NCBI GenBank assembly: GCA_031266495.1
Contig: JAISAX010000242.1
Coordinates: 1 to 6,904, forward strand
Length of the DNA: 6,904 nucleotides
From: Opitutaceae bacterium
GTDB lineage: Bacteria; Verrucomicrobiota; Verrucomicrobiae; Opitutales; Opitutaceae
Direction of reading: 5' to 3'
Below are positions 1-4,163 of the stretch, in pieces (positions within the stretch are counted from its first letter, which is position 1; every line of letters starts with the position of its first letter). The notes beneath the pieces are model-generated. The model saw nothing but the letters and a program-made list of their open reading frames with translations. It had not been told where the DNA came from and searched no databases. The position numbers and the translations under genes are program-made.

Positions 1-118
1 AGGCCCAGGTGACGGTCCAGCCGTTGCCGTCAAGAAAGCCCTGGCCGCGGCGGGTCGCGCCGAGGTGTTTCGCGATGTCGCGCGCGACCGAGGGTTTTTC
101 CGCCAGTACGACTTTCAT
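1..118 (-). CDS. topB: DNA topoisomerase III, N-terminal fragment (runs off the left edge)
   Basis: Reading leftward from the ATG at 116-118, the frame stays open for 39 codons to the window edge. It begins MKVVLAEKPSVARDIAKHLG and continues RRGQGFLDGNGWTVTWA. This matches the start of the TOPRIM domain of type IA topoisomerases, closest to topoisomerase III, where the Glu of the AEKPS motif (Glu7 here) is the catalytic glutamate next to the metal site. Enzymes of this family pass single strands through a transient 5'-phosphotyrosine break to resolve recombination and replication intermediates. The active-site Tyr lies outside the window. An in-frame ATG at 158-160 would add 14 residues (MIDLPRPATLPVAL), but family members normally start at the position chosen. 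The gene follows the LTA-synthase-like gene after 60 bp with no terminator visible between them, so co-transcription is possible. The family call is strong; choosing topoisomerase III over a related short type IA enzyme is slightly less sure. Confidence 0.92.
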   Translation of the reverse strand, partial: MKVVLAEKPSVARDIAKHLGATRRGQGFLDGNGWTVTWA

Positions 119-178
119 AAGCGCCACAGGCAAGGTGGCCGGGCGCGGGAGGTCGATCATGAAGTGCCGGGACGATCT

Positions 179-2167
179 TCATGGTGCGCATCCCGAAATG
201 CGGATGGGCGCGGGTGTGGCCTGCATTTCCGGGAACCAGGCGGAGGCGGCGTAGCCTTCGCCAAACATCATGTCGTACTGCAACTGGCGATACCCGGCGA
301 GCACCGGGTCGATCTCCTCCCTCTGCCACGGGCCGCCCGACGGCGTGTCATCCGCGGCCATGAGAAGGTTGCGATCGATCACGCGGTAACGCTCCCGGAC
401 GGCGCCGAGAAATCCGGTGTACCAGGGGTGGGTGATGCCGGCGGCGCGCAGCACCTGGAGCGGCAACAGCGCCGGGCTGATCGTGCCGACACCGGCGGCC
501 GGGCCCGTGCGGCTGGACCAGATGACGAGCGGCGTCTCGTGCTGGACTGTCATGTCGTCGGGCGTTTCGTCGCGGCTGGCGACCCGTCCGGGCATGAAGC
601 CGGTGTTGACGTAAACCGGGCCGAGCGGCGGCAGGTGGTCGCCGAAGAAGACGATGATCGTCTCGCGCTGGCGCCCGCGCGCCCACTCGACGAGGCGGGC
701 CAGCCCGCGGTCGCCGTCGGCCGTGCCCTCCGCATAGCTGGCGATGGATTCGCGGGTTTCCTCGTCGGCGGAGGTCTCGACCCGGATCGTGTTGTCGGGA
801 TAGCGGTGCGGTTCGTAGGGACCGTGGTTTTGCAGGGTGACGGCGAAAAAGAAAAACGGTTCCTCGGCCCGGCCGGCCCGGCGGATGATTTCTTCGGTGA
901 GCGCGGCGTCGGAAGCGAGCGGGCCGCGCTTTTCGAGGGCGGGGGCGGGCAGCGTCTCCCCGGAGAGGAATTCGTCGAACCCGAACGCGGTGTAAACCGC
1001 CTTGCGGTTCCAGAACCATTCGTTGTTGGGATGGAGGGCGCAGGTGGCGTAGCCCCGCTCTTTCAGGAAACGGGCGAGCGATGGCACGGGGCCGCGGATG
1101 TACTGCTGGTAGGGGATGCTGCCGCAGGGAAGAAACGCGTTGGAGAAACCGGTGAGCGCCTCGAACTCGACATTGGACGTCATGCCGCCGAATTCGGGCG
1201 AGAAGACATGGCCCGAAAGCAGCGCGCGCACGGTCGGCACCGGATCGGGCTCAAGGGTCACGCCCGGCAGGCGGGTGGAATCCCAGAACGACTCGTTCAT
1301 CACGATGATGATGTCGGGCGGTTCGGCGGGAACCGTGGCGGGGGTGGCGGCGGGGGCGGCAGGGGCGCTGCCGGGGGAGGTGAGGGTGAGGGCGTGGATC
1401 GTCGCCTCCGAATAGCCGGCGGGCGCCGAAAGCCTGGCCATCGGAAGGTTGAGGGCGAAGGCGAGCGTGAAGCCGTTGTGCGAGTAGTTTTCCTTCTGGT
1501 CCCACATCATCGGGGAGATGTTGAGGCGGTCGCGCACCCGGGAATAGCTGGAGTAATCCATGAGCAGGCCGAGCAGACCGGGAACGGGCAGGGCGATGAG
1601 CAGACGCACCGCGCGGTGACGCATCGGCAGCAGCGGGAAACGCCGCCGCCAGAAAACCCAGGCAAGGACCACGAACACGACGCCGCCGGCCAGCCCGAGG
1701 GCGGCGGCGGCGACGGCGCCCGGCCGGTCGCGGGCGAGGAGCGGCATCAGGTCAAGGACCTGCCGCACGTAGAGAAAATCGGTCGGATAAAGCGGGTCGC
1801 CCAGATAGAGGGTTTTCTGGTGGCACAGCCAGGCGGCCAGCACCATCAGCGGCGCGATCACGAGCAGCGCGTGGTGCGCCCGGCCCAGCAAGGCATCGAG
1901 CCCGGACAGCAGCAGCGCGAAAAGCAGGATAGTCGTCCACCACGGGCGCCAGGTGGACAGGAAAAACGGCAGCGTCCGGCGAAAGGACCCGCGGGCCACC
2001 ACTTCGACGACAAACACCAGCAAGGCGGCGACGATCACCGTCACCAGCAGCGAGAAAGCAAACGGGAACGAGCGGCGTCCCTTCCGGGGGAAGCCGCCGG
2101 GAGCGGCTTCGTCATCATGTTTTTGTTGTAACGGGATGAAGTGCGGGAAGGTTTTGTTTTCTGTCAT
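179..2167 (-). CDS. LTA synthase-family membrane phosphotransferase/sulfatase-like protein
   Basis: This is an integral membrane enzyme of the alkaline-phosphatase superfamily (LtaS/MdoB type) with a large extracytoplasmic catalytic domain. Numbered from the ATG at 2165-2167 (662 aa), five hydrophobic segments lie near residues 34-56, 77-94, 99-116, 151-173 and 186-205, the same number as in LtaS. An Ala/Pro-rich linker (about 264-284) leads to the catalytic domain. Metal and nucleophile positions are recognisable: Glu292 in MNESFWD, Thr330 in GGMTSNVEFE, His448 in NHGPY, and Asp510-His511 in FGDHLP. Family blocks SIPYQQYIRGPVPSLARFL and HPNNEWFWNRKAVYTAFGFD are intact, so the enzyme looks active. 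Known relatives transfer phosphoglycerol or phosphoethanolamine, or cleave sulfate esters; the substrate cannot be read from sequence. An in-frame GTG at 2246-2248 would add 27 residues. I prefer the ATG because the extra residues look non-native, though neither start has a strong ribosome binding site. Confidence 0.92.
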   Translation of the reverse strand: MTENKTFPHFIPLQQKHDDEAAPGGFPRKGRRSFPFAFSLLVTVIVAALLVFVVEVVARGSFRRTLPFFLSTWRPWWTTILLFALLLSGLDALLGRAHHALLVIAPLMVLAAWLCHQKTLYLGDPLYPTDFLYVRQVLDLMPLLARDRPGAVAAAALGLAGGVVFVVLAWVFWRRRFPLLPMRHRAVRLLIALPVPGLLGLLMDYSSYSRVRDRLNISPMMWDQKENYSHNGFTLAFALNLPMARLSAPAGYSEATIHALTLTSPGSAPAAPAATPATVPAEPPDIIIVMNESFWDSTRLPGVTLEPDPVPTVRALLSGHVFSPEFGGMTSNVEFEALTGFSNAFLPCGSIPYQQYIRGPVPSLARFLKERGYATCALHPNNEWFWNRKAVYTAFGFDEFLSGETLPAPALEKRGPLASDAALTEEIIRRAGRAEEPFFFFAVTLQNHGPYEPHRYPDNTIRVETSADEETRESIASYAEGTADGDRGLARLVEWARGRQRETIIVFFGDHLPPLGPVYVNTGFMPGRVASRDETPDDMTVQHETPLVIWSSRTGPAAGVGTISPALLPLQVLRAAGITHPWYTGFLGAVRERYRVIDRNLLMAADDTPSGGPWQREEIDPVLAGYRQLQYDMMFGEGYAASAWFPEMQATPAPIRISGCAP

Positions 2168-2291
2168 CGAGTATCCGTACCGGTTTCCTTTTTCGCCAAG
2201 GTGCACCGATAGCGCGGCCTGTCGAGGACGCGGGGGGGAAAACGTCACGATCAGGTTCCGGAAGCGGAAAAGGCCGCCGCTCCGGCTTCGC

Positions 2292-2305
2292 GTAACTTCG
2301 GTTAC
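2292..2305. promoter_or_regulatory. Short dyad GTAAC-TTCG-GTTAC upstream of the LTA-synthase-like gene
   Basis: A perfect 5-bp inverted repeat around TTCG sits about 125 bp upstream of the ATG at 2167, at the edge of an AT-richer stretch (about 2295-2375) that contrasts with the GC-rich surroundings. The position suits a promoter/operator region for the leftward gene. The dyad could be an operator, or a UUCG-type hairpin if the plus strand is transcribed. I cannot place convincing -35 and -10 boxes. Confidence 0.3.
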
Positions 2306-2382
2306 AACAATAAACGAATACTGATGACTAAGGAACTGTAAGGGAATAACCTGTTCAATTTGGACAAAGTGATCAGACAGAA

Positions 2383-2393
2383 GGGGGGGGGGG
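2383..2393. repeat. Homopolymer tract G11
   Basis: Eleven consecutive G lie between the upstream region of the LTA-synthase-like gene and the CGCTAAAGAA tandem repeat. Such tracts vary in length by polymerase slippage and are also a common site of sequencing error. The tract is in non-coding DNA, so any length change could affect only transcription or spacing. Confidence 0.9.
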
Positions 2394-2395
2394 AC

Positions 2396-2466
2396 CGCTA
2401 AAGAACGCTAAAGAACGCTAAGATAATACAATACAGGGGGTTTGGTTTTAGCGTTCTTCAGCGTTC
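2396..2466. repeat. 19-bp inverted repeat built from CGCTAAAGAA tandem units
   Basis: The left arm 2403-2421 (GAACGCTAAAGAACGCTAA) and right arm 2448-2466 (TTAGCGTTCTTCAGCGTTC) are reverse complements with one mismatch, separated by a 26-bp AT-rich loop. The left side is also a tandem array: CGCTAAAGAA occurs at 2396-2405 and 2406-2415, followed by a partial third copy. The right arm contains the last codons and the TAA stop (2448-2450) of the small leftward ORF at 2448-2609. A transcript would fold into a long hairpin, but no run of U follows it on either strand, so it is not a standard intrinsic terminator. It resembles a dispersed, REP-like intergenic element. Confidence 0.8.
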
Positions 2467-2609
2467 GGTACCTGCTGGACGCTCGTGATGCTCCATGTGC
2501 CTGCGGCGGTAGCGGGCGAGGCCGAAAAGGCGGCGGCAGCCGCGAGAACGAAAGCGAGCAGCGCCCGCCGCAGCGGGCCACCGTAGTTGTTCTGTAGTGT
2601 GATTTTCAT
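2448..2609 (-). CDS. Short signal-peptide ORF (53 aa), possible remnant of a secreted protein gene
   Basis: The ATG at 2607-2609 opens a 53-codon frame. Residues 1-36 have a complete Sec signal-peptide layout: a basic n-region ending in Arg-Arg (residues 14-15), a hydrophobic core (ALLAFVLAAAAAFSA, residues 16-30), and a small-residue cleavage site of the Ala-Thr-Ala type near residue 35. Only about 18 residues (AGTWSITSVQQVPNAEER) remain after cleavage. The final residues NAEER and the stop codon lie inside the 19-bp inverted repeat. An AGG four bases before the ATG is a weak ribosome binding site. I do not recognise the product. It may be the 5' remnant of a longer exported protein cut short when the repeat inserted, or a real small exported peptide. 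The signal peptide is convincing; the gene's functional status is not. Confidence 0.42.
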   Translation of the reverse strand: MKITLQNNYGGPLRRALLAFVLAAAAAFSASPATAAGTWSITSVQQVPNAEER

Positions 2610-2646
2610 TATGCCTGGTAGATGTTGCGGGTTATGTGTCGGGTGG

Positions 2647-2740
2647 CCGGCGCGTTGCCCGGCGCAGGGTGCGCCCGGCGTGGCCCGGCAAAGGGAGTGC
2701 TCGCGCCTGCGCGCGGAGGGTTCACACCGGGCAACGCCGG
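2647..2740. repeat. GC-rich nested inverted repeat
   Basis: CCGGCGCGTTGCCCGG (2647-2662) pairs with CCGGGCAACGCCGG (2727-2740) apart from a 2-base bulge. A competing local hairpin, GGCGCA (2661-2666) with TGCGCC (2670-2675) around GGG, lies inside it. The block ends only 7 bp before the 21-bp repeat array, so the two could form one structured unit. I recognise no known RNA family. Confidence 0.5.
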
Positions 2741-2747
2741 CTGCGTT

Positions 2748-2936
2748 CCCGGGTACAGCGTTTCTGTACCCGGGACCAAGGTTTCTGTCCCTGGGGATAG
2801 AACTCCTGTTCCCGAGGACAGAACTTCTGTCCCCAAGGATAGAAGTTCTGTCCCCAAGGATAGAACTTCTGGTCCCGGGGATAGAACGTCTGTCCCCGGG
2901 GACAGAAACCCTGCTCCCGGGTACAGAAACGCTGGT
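2748..2936. repeat. Nine-unit tandem array of 21-bp quasi-palindromic repeats
   Basis: Nine contiguous units of exactly 21 bp start at 2748 and every 21 bp up to 2916. Each begins with CCC (CCT once), mostly continues RRGGAYAGAA or GGGTACAG, and usually ends YYCTGT or similar. Joined units form local hairpins, for example GGACAGAA (2816-2823) with TTCTGTCC (2825-2832). There is also a higher-order symmetry: 2756-2800 is the reverse complement of 2890-2934 at 41 of 45 positions, so the whole array is one long imperfect palindrome. Because 21 is divisible by three, several frames stay open as 7-residue repeats (for example SVPGDRT). One plus-strand frame is broken by repeated TAG. I see no spacers and no cas genes. 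Confidence 0.88.
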
Positions 2937-2987
2937 GGCAGCAACGGCAGACCCGCAGGCAGGCGCAAAAACGGGTCAGCAGGACAG

Positions 2988-3008
2988 GATTCCGGGATTT
3001 CCGGAATC
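2988..3008. repeat. 8-bp perfect stem-loop, GATTCCGG/CCGGAATC
   Basis: GATTCCGG (2988-2995) and CCGGAATC (3001-3008) are exact inverted repeats around a 5-base loop. A further CCGGAAT-like copy (TCCGGAAT, 3009-3016) leads directly into the larger inverted repeat. No U-tract follows immediately on the plus strand, although TTTTT occurs at 3016-3020, making this a possible weak rightward terminator. Confidence 0.4.
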
Positions 3009-3015
3009 TCCGGAA

Positions 3016-3138
3016 TTTTTACACAAAGGTCGCAAAGGTCGCGAAGGAAGACAGCAAAGCTACCGCAACGCTCCCTTGCTTGTTCGCTTGATCTTCATGG
3101 TCTTCTTCTTCGCGACCTTGGCGACCTTTGTGTAAAAA
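3016..3138. repeat. 31-bp inverted repeat with 61-bp centre (AAAGGTCGC type)
   Basis: The left arm 3016-3046 begins TTTTTACACAAAGGTCGC; the right arm 3108-3138 ends GCGACCTTTGTGTAAAAA. They are reverse complements with a single mismatch. Within each arm the short module AAAGGTCGC or its near copy is repeated in tandem. The arms start with T5 and end with A5, so a transcript has no U-tract after the stem, which argues against an intrinsic terminator. From general memory, dispersed intergenic palindromes made of AAAGG-type modules are common in several bacterial groups including Verrucomicrobiota. I would treat this as one such non-autonomous repeat. It has no transposase and no obvious target-site duplication. 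Confidence 0.8.
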
Positions 3139-3244
3139 AATCCCTCTCCGGGTGTGCCATCACTCGGGACTGTGCTGACTCCACTTCGGGTTGCTCCCCC
3201 TCGTTCGCGGGCGCCGCGGGCCGGAAGCACGCGAAACGTGCGGG

Positions 3245-4045
3245 CTACGGCAAAGGGCGGAGCGGGAAAGCGGGAGGCGTCCAGCCGGGTTCCAGTATTC
3301 GATGGATGGATGCGCCGGGACAGGCATAGCCGTATAGGCGTCCGGATTTGGCGGTGAAGGTGCCGAGATGGATGCCGAGCACGTGTCCGTCTCCGGAAAG
3401 AAGCGGAGCGCCGGTGGAACCACGCAGATCGGCGCCGGGATCGTCGATCAGGTAACGTATTTCCCCGCCGGATACCCATGCGATGACGGCGGCTTCCGGA
3501 GCGACGACGGATTTCCCGGGATGTTTGACGAATATCCAGACACGGTCGCCCTTGACAGGCGGGGCGGGGTCGAGCGTGAGCGCCGGCGCGCCGCCACCGG
3601 AGGAGGAGGAAATCTCGAAAAGGGCAAGGTCGTCCCCGGAGCCGTTTTCATCGGAAGGCCGGGCATGGGACACGTGAACGTAAGGGCGGGCAATGACGAG
3701 TTCGGACGGATCGGTGCACGAGACGCCAATGGCGGCGACGATCACGCGGGCAATGTCATCGGGCGTCATCTGGATGTCCAGGTGGGCGGCGGGGCCGAAG
3801 AGGGAATGGCTGGTGACGAGGTAGTGGCGAGCGGCGGCCGGGTGTTTGAGCCGGAAGGCCATGCCGGCATAGTGCGCGAAATCCGCCGTGAGAAAGACGG
3901 GGCGGAAAATGACATGGGGAGGCGGGACCGGCGGCGGAGGCGGCGCGGCGGCCGGGCAAACGACGGCGGCGGCGGCGACCGGCAAGATCAGGGCGGCTCC
4001 CGGGGACGGCAACCGGAGGAGAATGTGTTGAATAACCGGATACAC
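3245..4045 (-). CDS. Secreted trypsin-like (S1 fold) protein with Thr at the nucleophile position
   Basis: This is a 266-residue protein with a hydrophobic N-terminus (about residues 7-30), a Pro-rich linker (about 35-43), then a chymotrypsin-like domain, so it is probably exported. The catalytic His is likely His80 in LVTSHSLFG and the Asp is Asp139 in GDDLALFEI. The expected G-x-S-G-x-P motif reads RGSTGAPLL (208-216), placing Thr211 at the nucleophile. The following GHVLGIHLG strand fits the family. The enzyme may use Thr, may use the neighbouring Ser210, or may be a pseudoprotease. The GTG start at 4043-4045 has no good ribosome binding site. The alternative Met62 would lose the signal segment and the first strands. 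An intrinsic terminator lies immediately upstream and I see no clear promoter, so expression may rely on readthrough from the adhesin gene. Cys30 lacks a canonical lipobox. Confidence 0.82.
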   Translation of the reverse strand: MYPVIQHILLRLPSPGAALILPVAAAAVVCPAAAPPPPPVPPPHVIFRPVFLTADFAHYAGMAFRLKHPAAARHYLVTSHSLFGPAAHLDIQMTPDDIARVIVAAIGVSCTDPSELVIARPYVHVSHARPSDENGSGDDLALFEISSSSGGGAPALTLDPAPPVKGDRVWIFVKHPGKSVVAPEAAVIAWVSGGEIRYLIDDPGADLRGSTGAPLLSGDGHVLGIHLGTFTAKSGRLYGYACPGASIHRILEPGWTPPAFPLRPLP

Positions 4046-4077
4046 GGGGCCCGTGAGACGGAGGAGGTTCGGGTGCG

Positions 4078-4117
4078 AAAAGGCCGGCGGACGCCGTAAA
4101 AGGCGCGTCCGCCGGCC
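4078..4117 (-). terminator. Intrinsic terminator of the adhesin gene
   Basis: A perfect 13-bp GC-rich stem (GGCCGGCGGACGC at 4082-4094 with GCGTCCGCCGGCC at 4105-4117) and a 10-base loop are followed on the minus strand by TTTT (4078-4081). The stem starts 46 bp after the adhesin stop codon and ends 36 bp before the protease GTG, so it separates the two transcription units. Confidence 0.85.
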
Positions 4118-4163
4118 GCATGATTCGCATAGGGGCGGGCTCTTTTCGCGCGCGCCGGCCGGG

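Larger units (their letters stand above)
2610..3244. other. Repeat-rich stretch with no supportable gene
   Basis: About 630 bp between the protease stop and the small signal-peptide ORF hold only repeats and hairpins. From left to right these are a GC-rich nested hairpin (2647-2740), a 21-bp quasi-palindrome array (2748-2936), a GATTCCGG/CCGGAATC stem (2988-3008), a 31-bp inverted repeat (3016-3138), and a GCACG/CGTGC hairpin just past the protease stop (3227-3241). Open frames cross the array on both strands (plus 2587-3135, plus 2622-3329, minus 2609-2968), but their flanking residues look like translated non-coding DNA. Confidence 0.7.

Noticed and set aside
65..2131. Long open frame on the plus strand (688 codons) opposite the LTA-synthase-like gene
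   Set aside because: It is an antisense shadow: the composition is Gly/Arg/His-rich with no recognisable motif, while the minus strand has a full set of catalytic motifs.
2641..2760. tRNA or known structured RNA in the GC-rich block
   Set aside because: GGTTCACAC looks slightly like a T-arm, but there is no acceptor stem, anticodon arm or D-arm around it.
2748..2936. CRISPR array
   Set aside because: The 21-bp units are contiguous with no spacers, diverge from each other, and no cas gene is present.
3016..3138. Bidirectional intrinsic terminator
   Set aside because: The T-runs lie at the 5' ends of the stem and the A-runs at the 3' ends, so neither transcript has a U-tract after the hairpin.
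2587..3329. Plus- and minus-strand frames translating the 21-bp array as 7-residue repeats (such as SVPGDRT or LSPGTE)
   Set aside because: Several frames are open at once because of the repeat composition and a length divisible by three. The flanking residues look non-coding and no frame has a good start. I cannot choose one, so none is annotated.
3756..4130. Protease start at the ATG at 4128-4130 in a neighbouring frame
   Set aside because: That ATG precedes the adhesin terminator hairpin, so the frame would run through it, and the frame loses the His/Asp/nucleophile motifs; it would need a frameshift with no supporting evidence.
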